Positions 7,801 to 17,201 of a stretch of 64,000 nucleotides of DNA are shown piece after piece. The first letter of the stretch is position 1; the number at the start of each line of letters is the position of its first letter. Position numbers and translations under genes: made by a program. Source of the DNA: Litsea cubeba (taxonomy: Eukaryota > Streptophyta > Magnoliopsida > Laurales > Lauraceae); contig CM022945.1 in NCBI GenBank assembly GCA_012931725.1, positions 154,467,400-154,531,399 on the forward strand. Reading direction: 5' to 3'. The notes under the pieces were generated by a model that saw nothing but the letters and a program-made list of their open reading frames with translations, was not told the origin of the DNA and made no database searches.

Positions 7801-10621
7801 GGAGCGGAAATTCATCTTTTGGGCATGCGCCATTCAGGTCTCTATAATCAATACAGACCCTGATCTGCCCATTTTTCTTTGTCACGGGGACAATGTTGGC
7901 CAACCATTCAGGATGTTGTTCCTCACGGATGAAGCCGACGCTTTTGAGTTTTTGAACTTCTTGTTCAATTTTATCCATCACATCTGGACGGAATCTTCTT
8001 TGGCCTTGCTTGACAGGCTTGATGTCTTCTTGAAGATTGAGTTTGTGAACTGCTATTTTGGGGTCTAAGCCTGGCATTTCAGCGTAAGACCATGCAAAGC
8101 AATCAACGAACTCACGAAGAAAGGCGATATACTCGGGTAACTCATCATCCTTTATATTCTTGCTTATGAATACAGGACGTGGGTTATCTGGTGTTCCCAA
8201 GTCTATCTTTTGAACAGGATCTTCTGTTGGAAGGTTCGAAGGTGGTTCCTCCACAATATTTTCGGAGGCTTCCAGCTCAACGAAACCTTCTGGGGTTTCA
8301 AGGGCATTTCCAGACCAAGGTTTTGTTCCTTTCCACGGGTCTTCTTGATCGGTAATTTTCCCAAGGCTTGCTATGAGATGATCCCAATCGCCTGTTGAAA
8401 CCGAGTCGAAGTAGGCTACTTCTTTTGGAGATGAGGGTTCTTCTGGGTCAGAAGTCCACACGTCTGTGCCATCGGACAACTCCTCTTCATTTTCGGAGAA
8501 ATCGTGCCAATTGGATGAGCTTCCTGGATCTTTGTCAGGTGACTCATCAAAGAGATATCCAGGGAGATCGATGTCTTCATGGACTTGAGATGTTGAGGCT
8601 TGGTCAGTATATTGACTTTTAAGCCTTTGTGTCAACTGTCTCAAGGGAGTGTCAGGATCATACCCTAACCCGTGTGAAGACTTTTCTACATAGCCGTAGA
8701 GTCTCCAATCTTCCAGCTGGCTTTTGGTCAAGACGGGCCCCAATGGCGTGAGAATACCGCGTCCTTCTCCCAAACCGACTGGGTTTTGAGCGTCATAGCC
8801 CATTTTCTTCATAATAGCTTGTGCCACAGAACTGTATAAGGATAGTTGAGGCGTACCTTTATTTTGGAAAGGTTCAAGCATGGAGTTTGATGAAGAAGCA
8901 TCCGATCTATGGAAGAAGATCGGCTTTTCCTTTGTTGAAGTTGCTGGAACAACGAAGGAAGCTGACGTAGGATCTTCTATGTCAGAAGTTGTCTCCATTG
9001 GAGTAAGAGCAGGCTGAACTTGCTGAGTGTCAGCTTGGCTTGACGATGTGTCGTCTTCTGGCTCTGAATCCGAGTCCGTGTCTTGCATGATAGACACGAA
9101 AGAGACAACAAATTTGCCCCCAGGCTTTTGTTTTGCCTTCTTCACTTTAGTTGTGATGACCAAAGGCTTTGAAGATTTGAGGGAGATGATGAAGGGAGTT
9201 TGCATGCTCTCTTCAGATTTACCGGATGGTTTGTTTTCTTCCGGTGATTGTTGAGGAGCTTTGCCTTTATCTTTCTGGAGATTTTCGGCAAAGGATGCTG
9301 TATGCTTCTCCTCTTCTTCTTTTTCACCTTCATACATCTGTGAGTCTGCGAAGTGGACTTCTTTACCTTTGAAGGGTTTTCTGTCTGCAAAGACTCGATG
9401 TATCATGCCGTCGTCGCCAACAAACTTGATGCATTGATGTAGAGTTGAAGGGACAACACCATTCTCGTGGATCCAAGGGCGTCCGAGAAGGATGTTGTAG
9501 CATGAAGGGGTCTTTATTGCATACACTGTGACCTCAGAGATAAGATCACCGATCTGCAACTTGAACCTGATTTTACCGATAGGCCTTTGAGTACTCCCAT
9601 CGTATCCAAAGATAGATACAGATGTGTGGCTCAGTTTGCTGGGTGGGATGCCCAACTCTTCAAGAGCCGATGTGGAGATGAGGTTGAGTGCAGAACCTGG
9701 GTCGATCTGAACTCTATGCATAGGCATTTCCTTGATATACCCTGTGAAGTACAGGGGTCGGTTATGCCTGGTTTCGCCAAGTAGGAGGTCATCCTTTGTG
9801 AAGGCGATGGTTGCACTGGCTGCTTTTTTAACCGAGAGGCATTCAATGCATGATCCCTCAGTTTTCTTCTTTTCTCCCTTTGAGGAGGCTTCTGAGTTTT
9901 TGACCCGGTAATCCATTTCAATTTGGAGGACTTGCGGGGCATGTTTGTCGACATCCTCATTCAGCTTTTGTAATTCCGAAATGAGATTATCACGAGTGTG
10001 CGGAGACATTCGCAACAAATCTAGGATGTGTAGACGTGCAGGTATGTGCTTGAAGTGTTCAATCAAGTCATACTTGAAAGCCTCCTTAGGGCCTGCATGT
10101 TCATCATTGTTGCCACTAGGGGCGCTTACAACATCTTTTCCCGAAGGATTTACATATGTAAAGGAAGATTGGTTGTAATTTTTGTGGTAGTCCCGGCCAG
10201 AGCGGGTGCCTCTACCAACTTCGAGAGCTTCTTGAGAAGGGTCTTCGTTTGGAAGATTGTCTTCAGGATCAAGAGGCTGTCGTTTTTCATTTGCTGAGGA
10301 TGTATCAGCAGCAGAGTTACCATCCTCAGTGATTGTGTTGCATGGAGCATTTTCCGGGAACAAGTCCTGAACAGCATCCAGCAATCTTTCTTCTTCGTTG
10401 ACTAATTCATCGTCCCAAGCATCAATGGCTGGGAATTCTTCAGTCAGGAAGGGTGTGAACTTTGAAGTCACAGTCTCAGGAGAAGAAACCTGAGAGGGTG
10501 TCATCTCAGTGAAAGTCACGTGAGACGAGGTGGCTCCAGAAGATATATTGCTAGGCGTCGCCGGAGTGTAAGTGCTCTCATCAGACGATGCTTCGGAAGA
10601 GCTATAATCCCGAATTATCAC
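4877..10621 (-). CDS. pol: Tat-lineage Pol polyprotein (PR, G-patch-like, RT, RH, aRNH, IN), intact
   Basis: An uninterrupted 1914-codon frame. Domains in order: acidic Ser/Glu-rich N-terminus; retropepsin with active-site DPGSA at 307-311; G-patch-like segment around 600-650 (MGYDAQNPVGLGEGRG at 607); reverse transcriptase about 870-1075 with YVDD at 1022-1025; RNase H about 1140-1285; a second, archaeal-type RNase H with carboxylates D1322, E1365, D1389 and D1439; integrase zinc finger H1561, H1568, C1599, C1602; DDE core D1631, D1692, E1728 with 35 residues between the last two; GPY motif near the C-terminus. No chromodomain follows. All catalytic residues I checked are present. The start is arbitrary: gag continues upstream but is separated by one-base frame breaks. 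An 18-base duplication near 5158-5190 adds ELDNLD compared with the sister copy. Confidence 0.95.
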   Translation of the reverse strand: MIIRDYSSSEASSDESTYTPATPSNISSGATSSHVTFTEMTPSQVSSPETVTSKFTPFLTEEFPAIDAWDDELVNEEERLLDAVQDLFPENAPCNTITEDGNSAADTSSANEKRQPLDPEDNLPNEDPSQEALEVGRGTRSGRDYHKNYNQSSFTYVNPSGKDVVSAPSGNNDEHAGPKEAFKYDLIEHFKHIPARLHILDLLRMSPHTRDNLISELQKLNEDVDKHAPQVLQIEMDYRVKNSEASSKGEKKKTEGSCIECLSVKKAASATIAFTKDDLLLGETRHNRPLYFTGYIKEMPMHRVQIDPGSALNLISTSALEELGIPPSKLSHTSVSIFGYDGSTQRPIGKIRFKLQIGDLISEVTVYAIKTPSCYNILLGRPWIHENGVVPSTLHQCIKFVGDDGMIHRVFADRKPFKGKEVHFADSQMYEGEKEEEEKHTASFAENLQKDKGKAPQQSPEENKPSGKSEESMQTPFIISLKSSKPLVITTKVKKAKQKPGGKFVVSFVSIMQDTDSDSEPEDDTSSSQADTQQVQPALTPMETTSDIEDPTSASFVVPATSTKEKPIFFHRSDASSSNSMLEPFQNKGTPQLSLYSSVAQAIMKKMGYDAQNPVGLGEGRGILTPLGPVLTKSQLEDWRLYGYVEKSSHGLGYDPDTPLRQLTQRLKSQYTDQASTSQVHEDIDLPGYLFDESPDKDPGSSSNWHDFSENEEELSDGTDVWTSDPEEPSSPKEVAYFDSVSTGDWDHLIASLGKITDQEDPWKGTKPWSGNALETPEGFVELEASENIVEEPPSNLPTEDPVQKIDLGTPDNPRPVFISKNIKDDELPEYIAFLREFVDCFAWSYAEMPGLDPKIAVHKLNLQEDIKPVKQGQRRFRPDVMDKIEQEVQKLKSVGFIREEQHPEWLANIVPVTKKNGQIRVCIDYRDLNGACPKDEFPLPIPEVMIDNTCGFERMTFMDGFSGYNQIKMHPEDEKHTSFRTPFGVYCYTVMPFGLKNAGATYQRAMMKIFQDMQHKTVECYVDDLAVKSKRKEDHLENLREVFLQLRKHKLRMNPLKCFFGVSSGKFLGFLVRKAGIELDPIKVKAILEMPSPRTLRELKGLQGRLAYIRRFISNLSGKCRPFSRLMKKGVNFVWDADCEAAFQDIKSYLTKPPVLAAPTTGKPFILYTRALDHSLGALLAQENDQRKEAALYYLSRMLVGAEHRYSPVEKECLAVMFAVQKLRHYLLSNTVYLVSRVNLLKVLVTKAGSLNARLAKWSILLSQFDIRYVPQKAIKGQALADFLAEHPLPKDSPLRDDLPDEPVYNVETFSQSASWDMYFDGATRTNEKRQLISGVGILFVSPDKYMIPHAFSLLEPCTNNAAEYQALILGLELAIESGITMLEVFGDSQLIVNQMNQKFEVRKPDLLPYYNKAQSLLQKFDICHITHIRRGENIRADALAGLAASMAIQEGENMQITVCERRILPPLNTHQAVAECHQVVGSRISILQTSIGDWRDPFIDYIMFGILPEDPKERVSIQRRTPSFHLDIPSKILYRKSFNGVLLRCLSQQEAEETLKEVHAGLCGAHQAGPKLYDQIKRLGYYWPTMVADAMQFAKRCQQCQVHGDYIHMPPEWLHPTAISWPFEAWGMDIIGPISPPSSKGHRFIFAATDYFSKWSEAFAFNEMKTSSVLQFLRTNIICRFGIPKRFVHDNGPQFRDHRFYRFCDKYKIQSCPSTPYNPAANGLAEAFNKTLCKILKKMVSNHKRDWSDKMSEALWAYRTTVRGPTHSTPFSLVYGCEAVVPLEVQIPSLRVSLQNDMTQESNVKLRLHELDNLDELDNLEAQQSIELYQARMAGSFDKKVRQRAYKKNDLVLAVKRPMVFAHKSKGKFEPKWEGPYVIDKVFSNGAYALLNMEGDRCMLPINGKFLKRYYP

Positions 10622-11428
10622 ATTACAGGAAGCTCTGACGGGAGACGTTGCCTGATCGGAGTTAGACTCATCCTCGGATGTGAGAGGATCGTCTATCCAG
10701 CAATTTTCTCCATTTTCAGGAGTTAAGGGAGGATGTACCTGGTGGTCTTCAGGGACTTCAGGGCTCTGGATTGCGAGGAGGCTCGTTGACGCGTTCTTGC
10801 TCTTGTTCTAGAGCGAGTCGCTGCAAGATCCTTGCATATTCTTCAAGATCAGGCATGGGAGCCGGATCTTCTTCTTCATCATCTCTTTGTGGCTCAACAT
10901 TGTTGATTTCCACTGGAGTAATGAGAGGTGCTGGTTCAGCAGCATTTTCTTGTACAGCCTCTTGGTCTTCTTCATCATCAGACCAGGATCCTTGTGGCTG
11001 TAGGGGGTTATACCAGATTACTGGCATAAGATGAGACTCAGGAACCCATTCTTCATCGGAGAGATATTCTCCTGTTTCAAGGGACTCCTCCCACTCATTT
11101 GTGTAGTTGGATTCGAATCCATCATCGGTGTCGCTGGACTCGTATCCATCAATGGAGAATCCAACTACCGAATTGCAAGAGTATGATGTCTCCTGCATGG
11201 CTTCTTTAAATTGAGGTGGCATGAAATCACTTGAGAGTGAATTTCCTTACCCCCTTTGAAGTCTCTGGAAGGGATGTTTTTGTTACCTCCAGTGAAGCGG
11301 TAGAGGAAGCCTCTGCCTTTTCTTTGACCTCTAGTTTTGGCTGGGTCTTCTCTTGCCGTTTGAGCTTGAGGAGATGTTTCCTAGCCTGCCTTCGCTGTTG
11401 AGCTGTAGGCTTTATTTTCACGACCTCC
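10622..11428 (-). pseudogene. Acidic linker between gag and pol of Tat-L, frameshifted
   Basis: Two frames (about 11439-11227 and 11222-10758) encode a basic stretch (KIKPTAQQRRQARKHLLKLK) followed by an Asp/Glu-rich segment that leads into pol. Relative to the Tat-R copy, the breaks are single extra bases: an A near 11433, a T near 11231 and a G near 10761. The sister copy reads through the last two positions in one frame. So the ancestral element probably had one gag-pol frame, and these breaks are either recent damage or sequencing errors. Confidence 0.75.
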
Positions 11429-13939
11429 CTAATTTTCATCTTCCAGGAGATCGGGATGTACCCATATCGGTTGTCCGTCTGGTGTCGGGTAAGGAACCAG
11501 TTCCTCGGACGCTTGGATTGAGTTTATCACTTTGAAGGAAGTAGTGATCTTCTTCTTCGGTGATTTTGATGTTTGTCCACATGTCACCATGTTGACGGAG
11601 GCAGACCCATAGTTTTTGTCAAAGGTGATGACTCCGTTTTTCCACATCTCATTTATTTTCTCTCTCACAACGAAGCATTGATTGAGAGGATGCGAGATCA
11701 TCTGGTGGTATGGACAGTACCGAGGATCGTTGGTTTTGCCAACATCACCCGGTCTTTTTGGTTCAGGCAAGGTGAGCTTGCCGTTTGCCACAAGAGCCCC
11801 GAAGATTTCATCAACATCTTCATCAAACGGGTATTTCTTCTCTACTCGTTCTTTGAAGGCATCAGAGAGTTCAGGTTTCTTACCAACAGCTTTGTTTTCA
11901 GCTTTCTTTGGTGGCTGAGGAGCTGACTTGGTCTGCACATTGAGGACCTCTTTCTTCTTTGGTTTTGAGGTCGTAATGGCGGTTGGCTCTTTTCTTGATG
12001 ATTTCTGACTGTTGAGGTCTTTAATCACCGTTTCAGCTTCCATGGAAGCTTCTAGGAGTTCTCCCAGGTTTTTTGATTTATTGCCGATGATCATGGAGCG
12101 GATTCTGGCTCTCATGTTGTTTCGGCAGATGTCGACTAGCGACGCTTGTGGCAATACATCAGAGCATTTGTATGCCATTGCTTTCCACTTGTGAATGAAG
12201 TCATATGTTGACTCATTCTCCCCCTAGTTTTAGGCTGCACAGCTGAGCCATAGTAGCGGGATGATCTTCACCTTTGAAGTGAGTCAGGAAGCGTGTCTCT
12301 AGCATGGCCCAGTTTTGGATTGAGTCCTCCGGCAGAGTGGAGTACCAATCGAAGGCCGTACCTTTTAGGGTACTTGCAAAGAGGCGGATCTTGAGTGCAT
12401 CTTGATCCGCGATAGCTCCCGTCAGGATCTTGAAGTGGATGACGTGCTGTCTGGCTGATCCTTTCCCCGTATATGTTTGGAGAGTAGGATGCTTGAATTT
12501 GGTGGGGAACGGGACCGAGTCCATCCATAAGGGATATGGTGGCTTGATCCCATGCTCCTTGAGTATATCCTCTTCTTTTGCTTTGGCGAGGATACCGTCT
12601 ACGTCCTTTTTGGTAAGGGCGCGTGACTCATTTTCTTCTCTATTTACCTCGTCGTCTTGATGATTCGGAGGAGGTTCATTGTTCGCCTAATTTTGGAAGG
12701 CGAGGAGAAGGTTTTCCATCAGAGTTTCAATCCTCTGCTGGCCCTGTTCCAACTGCTGGATGCGGGTGATCGCATCTTCTGGAGGTGGATTGCGGGGTGG
12801 TGGCTCAGAATTTGTAGCCAAGACATTCATCCTTCGTGATTCGAACGAAGAAACTGTCCTGGTGACTGAGCTGGGGCTCATTCTTTTTGAAGAGGAGCTT
12901 GAGGAAGGATCACTCTGCTGTCCTTTGCTTGAAGGAGCAGGGGATTCTTCTGAATGTCTTCTTGTCCTGGAGACGCTGCGGGTCATCGGACGTCGGACAT
13001 GGATTTTTGTTGCTGATTTTTGGCGCCTTCTGGTTTTTCCAACCATATGGACGGCAGCAACTTGGTTGGGTCTTTCTTTTTCGACCCATTTGGGAGAGAC
13101 TTGAAGTGTGGGAGGCTGGGTCCTTTGCTTCTCTAGTCTCTTTTGTCGGTATGACGCGCGGCGGCGTATACGACGAGCAATTTGAGCTTCGGTCAGCTCT
13201 GACTGGGCTTTGACGATGAAGGATGTGCTCCCTCGGGCGCAGCAGCCGAGCCTGTCTTCTTTGTAGCTGGGCAAGGACAGGATGCGAACCCTGTCCTTCG
13301 CCTGTTGCAGCGAAGCTTTGAATTTTTGAAGTTCGGCCCCTGTAGAGATGAAGGGTCGAACTGCAGGTTTGTAGGCCTTAGCAGGTGCTTGTGGAGGCCT
13401 TGTGATGCATGACTTGATTTTGGGCTTGTAGGAACAAGCCGGCTCATGCTGGGATGACTTGGAAGTCAGGTTGGAGATGGGTCTCTCCTCTTTCATGTAG
13501 GCAAGAGGATAGAACTGGTTCTCCTTGAGTGGGGCCAGGAATGCTGGCTTAGTGGATGTCTGGGACCTTCTCTGTTTTGGTGAAGGTCTTGGGGACCAAG
13601 TCTTGGAGTAGACCTGGTTGTTTGCAGGTTGAGGCTTCGTGGGGCTGCCACGGGCTTCAGGCCTTCTGGTGCTCGCCTTTGGTGTCACGGTAGTGACACG
13701 TTGAGAGGCGAGTTTCTGCTTCTTGGAGGGAGCAGTTTGTTCCTCAGGAAGTGGGAATGGTCCCAGCGTCCAAAGACGATAGTCCGGGGAGTCGAGGTCG
13801 ACCCGGAGTTCAGAGAGTTGCCGAGGGAGTTGACACTTCGGCAGCTGATGGGGCGCTTGTAGGTGCGCGTGGTTTGCTTCTGTTGAAGCATGAGTTGGTG
13901 CTTGTTTTCATCGAAAGTAATGGTTAGTGAAGCTGCCAT
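11429..13939 (-). pseudogene. gag: Gag of Tat-L, broken in several places
   Basis: The start Met (MAASLTITFDENKHQLML) is at 13937-13939. The N-terminal half is basic and Ser/Pro/Arg-rich. The conserved plant retrotransposon gag domain has the pattern FDWYSTLPEDSIQNWAMLE near 12340. A zinc-knuckle-like CPYH...H...C motif (YCPYHQMISHPLNQC) lies near 11690-11735. Gag would form the particle and bind the element RNA. Compared with Tat-R the breaks are: one base lost near 13767, a C-to-T change giving a stop near 12688 (CAG to TAG), and one extra T near 12227. Conserved segments: 13975-13685, 13688-12687, 12524-12213, 12178-11429. Confidence 0.85.
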
Positions 13940-14329
13940 TGTTAGTTTTCGAAAATTTCTGAAACAAGACCACATCCATTAGTAATCACAAGAATATAAT
14001 GATCATAAATGGGAAGTTCTATGGTTTCGTCTTTTCAAATTGCTCGAGGTAGATGACCCAAGCAATATGAGGAAGGCAAAATGCCATAGAAGGTACAATT
14101 GTTCTGATCGCAGGTATGGTAAGCCCGGAATGGGCATCCCAGTGACTGCTAGAAGCAATTGTGAACTTAAATTCGACTTATCGAGAAGCAGAGCTTGCTC
14201 GAGGTAAGAAGAATATAAAGTTGGAGTTACAGATGTGCCGGTCGCAATACAGTAGACCCTGAAAGGGCGTACTAGTACCGCTAGACACAAATGTTTTGAG
14301 ACCGCATCTTATGAGATGAGATTCTCTGT

Positions 14330-14612
14330 TTTGAAAGGTCAAGATTGGATTCATCAAAGAGAGCAGATGGTATTCCGATCTGAACACGGGCTCAGCGATT
14401 TCCGCGAGCGCCAGTGCTCAGAAAGAAATGAACCATAATTTCTCGGATCTGAATCTAAAGATGACGAGTTTTTTTTTTTTTGAAAAGTCAATATCGGGTT
14501 CATCAAAGAGAGCAAAAGGCATTCCAATCTGAACACGGTCTCAACGATTTCCGTGAGCGCCAGTGCTCAGAAAGGAGAAGACCAAGATTTCTCCAATCTA
14601 AACCCAAAATGA
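14330..14612 (-). repeat. Two ~140-bp leader repeat units
   Basis: The words TTCATCAAAGAGAGCA, GAACACGG.CTCA and GATTTCCG.GAGCGCCAG recur at about 14350-14415 and 14495-14560. Each unit ends in sequence containing a T run. The sister copies are at about 50830-51110 on the plus strand. Confidence 0.75.
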
Positions 14613-14618
14613 CGAAGT

Positions 14619-14800
14619 TTTTTTTTTTTTTTTTTTTTTTTTTGAAGATTTTTTTGAAGATTTTTTTTTTTTTTTAAAAATCTTTTTTTTATTTTATATT
14701 TTTTTATTTTTATTTTTAAGATTTTTTTTTAAAAAAAATTATTTTTTTTATTTTAAAATTTTATTTTTTTTTTTAAAAAAAAAATTATTTTTTTTTTGCT
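14619..14800. repeat. Low-complexity T/A tract
   Basis: About 180 bases of T runs with A and sparse G or C. The counterpart in Tat-R is 50637-50823. Exact lengths in such tracts are unreliable in assemblies. Confidence 0.9.
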
Positions 14801-15054
14801 TCAAAGACGAGAGAGTACACATAGGCCTCCTAACCCGGTCTTATGAAATCTTGATTGATAGAATTGCCCCCAGGTAAGGGTAGGATTACTTAATGAACCC
14901 GTTTGGAGGACCCTTGCCTAGAACAGTCAAGCTGTCTCCACACTCTGGACAAGGCTTTTCTTTGAATCAACCATGATCAAAGAACACAGTTGGTTTAACC
15001 TTAGTGGTCTATGTCCCTTTTTTTTTATTTTTATTTTTATTTTATTATAATTTT

Positions 15055-15370
15055 TTTTATGAACTCATCGAAGAGAAACAATGGCCCAAAACCTTAGTCG
15101 AACAGGCTCAACATTTCTGCAAGCGCGATGAACGATAGGAACGGATCAAGGTTTCTCAATTTTGAATCCAAATTGAGAAATCTAAATTTTTTTTATATAT
15201 ATATATATATTTTTTTTAGATCTTTAATGAACTCATCGAAGAGAAACAATGGCCCAACCCCCGATCCGAACACGGTCTCAACGATTTCCGTGAGCGCCAG
15301 TGCCCAGAAGGGAGAGGATCAAAGTTTCTCAATTTTGAATCCAAAAATGAAAAATCTGATTTTTTTTTGT
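15055..15370 (-). repeat. Two ~175-bp leader repeat units
   Basis: TTTCTCAATTTTGAATCCAA recurs at about 15150 and 15327, and AATGAACTCATCGAAGAGAA at about 15058 and 15227. Tat-R has five units of this family (49540-50425). Confidence 0.8.
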
Positions 15371-15598
15371 TTTTTGTTTTAAACTTTTTTTTTTTTTGAA
15401 AAGAGAAAGAGTGGAAATAAATTCAAAGAATTAGAAATTTCCAAACAAAAAATCTCATCTCATTTTTTTTAGATGCGGAATTCAACATAGGCCACCAATT
15501 ATAAAGTAGCCAAGGAATCGAGAAAAGAAATATAAGCATAGAGCAAAATATATGATATGCAAATATTTCATTTCTAGCATCGTGTTCTCAAATAAACG

Positions 15599-15618
15599 GG
15601 TCCCACCGGGTGGAGCCA
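15599..15618 (-). promoter_or_regulatory. Putative primer binding site of Tat-L
   Basis: Three bases inside the LTR end, the minus strand reads TGGCTCCACCCGGTGGGACC. It starts TGG as expected for a tRNA CCA end. It resembles the tRNA-Lys complement (TGGCGCCCACCGTGGGGCTC) with mismatches and a one-base shift. The tRNA identity is tentative. Confidence 0.45.
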
Positions 15619-16472
15619 GCTTGATGGACCGCGCCCCGAATGCTCGAGTTCCTACCGAGGTCGGCGGACGTGGGAGTCCGTTTGGTTCCGACCCTTTCGT
15701 AACCGGGGGGCAAGGGGCGTGCATCAACATTTCTTTTTTTGTGGATGTGCCAGATTTTCTATTTTTACTTGGAATTGCAAGTGGTGATCCGGAGATCAAC
15801 CTTCGCAAGTAAAAAGGAAATCAACTTCTTTCAAGTTTTCCATTGCACATATATTTAAGAAAAGAGACATTTTCTTGATTTGCCGTGAAAGGCGATTTTT
15901 TTGGCATTTATAGCCGATTTTGGCGTTTATAGCCGATTTTTGGCGTTTATAGCCGATTTTGGCGTTTATAGCCGATTTACAATCCTTATCAACAATGAAA
16001 GACAAGAATTGTGATTTTTGTCTCTTTTGAAAAAATACAAACTACAATGAAAAGCAAGAAAAGGAGGATCTAACTTCTCAGGAGATTGTGGGGGACCCGT
16101 TTAGATTGACGGTCGCAAGCCATATGTGGGCTTCGCCATCATCCATGCAGATGAGAACAGAGGATGCTATTGATTCGCTTGGCTTGGCTATAACCTCAGG
16201 TTTTTAGAAGACAAAGACCAAAAGGAGGTCCTATATCCAATAAAAAGCCGAGTAGACGGGCTGAAAAGCCACATCTAAGCCATTGGAGGCAGGAGGAGAA
16301 GGCAAGGACCTTGGGGGGGGTACCCCCCAAGGGACTTTTGTCACCTTGTTGCGGTGGCCGGTGTAGAACTTCCGCAGAGTTTTCTCTCTTTTTCCTTTCT
16401 CTGGATTTCTGTCTGTGTGTTTGTGCTTTTTTCTCTGATGTTTTCTGATGTTTTCTTCTTGGAGAGCTCTCC

Positions 16473-16480
16473 TATTTATA
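16473..16480 (-). promoter_or_regulatory. TATA box of the Tat-L LTR
   Basis: The minus strand reads GCCTATAAATAGGAG. The same box is present in the solo LTR (21589) and in Tat-R (48419). Transcription is expected to start about 30 bases further left. Confidence 0.75.
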
Positions 16481-17158
16481 GGCTTTTAGGTAGCCATTTA
16501 GGAGGGTTTATGAGCCTTGATTGTCATAAAGCTACATAAAGGGAGGAGTTACAAAATTGAATTGTTTATTTTGTAACTCCTTTTTCTTGGCTTCTGATTG
16601 GCCGGAGGAGATTGAGGGCATTTAATCGCCTTTAATCGCCATGATGGGAGGAGTTTCATGGGTTAAATGCCATGAATCTCTTGACTTGTAACTCCCGAAT
16701 GCTTGCTTCTGATTGGGCCGTCCAAAGAAATGGATTAATGACTGTAATAAAGCTAGTCAATTAATCGCATTAAGTGGTCGCCGAGCAGCTGAAGAGTCGC
16801 GGGCCGTGCCACGTCTTTTGGGATTCTTCTGTCGATGATCATCGATGGATCTTCATGTAGATCGACATCAGATGATCATGTAATTTCAGGTGTTTGTTGC
16901 CAACAGCGGTCGGTGCCATCTGTCTGTCGATTTCTCGATCGGTCGGGTAGAAAGCACACTTTTTTTGGTTGACCGGGTGGCGATCAATATTGTTTTCGAT
17001 ACTCTTGATGATTGACCCGTGTTTTGGACGGATGTCAGAGGACTTGGTGTCTCAAAAGCATGAATTTTGGAAAGTACCAGAGGCTGGGCTCTTCGAATCG
17101 CGAAAAAAACGGCGAAAACCGGGGTTTCCGGGGCCTTCCCGGCGACCCCGGGTTCCAA

Positions 17159-17201
17159 GGTCGCCGGCGACCCTGGCTGCGACCCTGGGCCAGGGTCGCA
17201 G
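17159..17201. repeat. GC-rich palindrome pair in the Tat-L LTR
   Basis: GGTCGCCGGCGACC (17159-17172) is a perfect palindrome. 17177-17201 has 12-base arms (CTGCGACCCTGG and its complement) with one base between. They lie about 700 bases upstream of the TATA box in element orientation. The solo and Tat-R LTRs carry different versions. Confidence 0.9.

Larger units (their letters stand above)
13940..15621 (-). other. 5' leader of Tat-L with repeats and homopolymer tracts
   Basis: This is the untranslated leader between LTR and gag, about 1.7 kb. It has no supported ORF. It contains the primer site, two ~175-bp repeat units (about 15055-15370), a long T-rich tract (14619-14800), and two ~140-bp units (about 14330-14612) that share words with the 175-bp unit (for example GAGCGCCAGTG and GATTTCCG). 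The sister leader (49294-51500) is about 0.5 kb longer, mainly from three extra 175-bp units. Confidence 0.75.

Noticed and set aside
7472..8068. 198-codon plus-strand ORF within pol of Tat-L
   Set aside because: It is the reverse complement of the reverse transcriptase domain; its coding look comes from the real frame on the minus strand.
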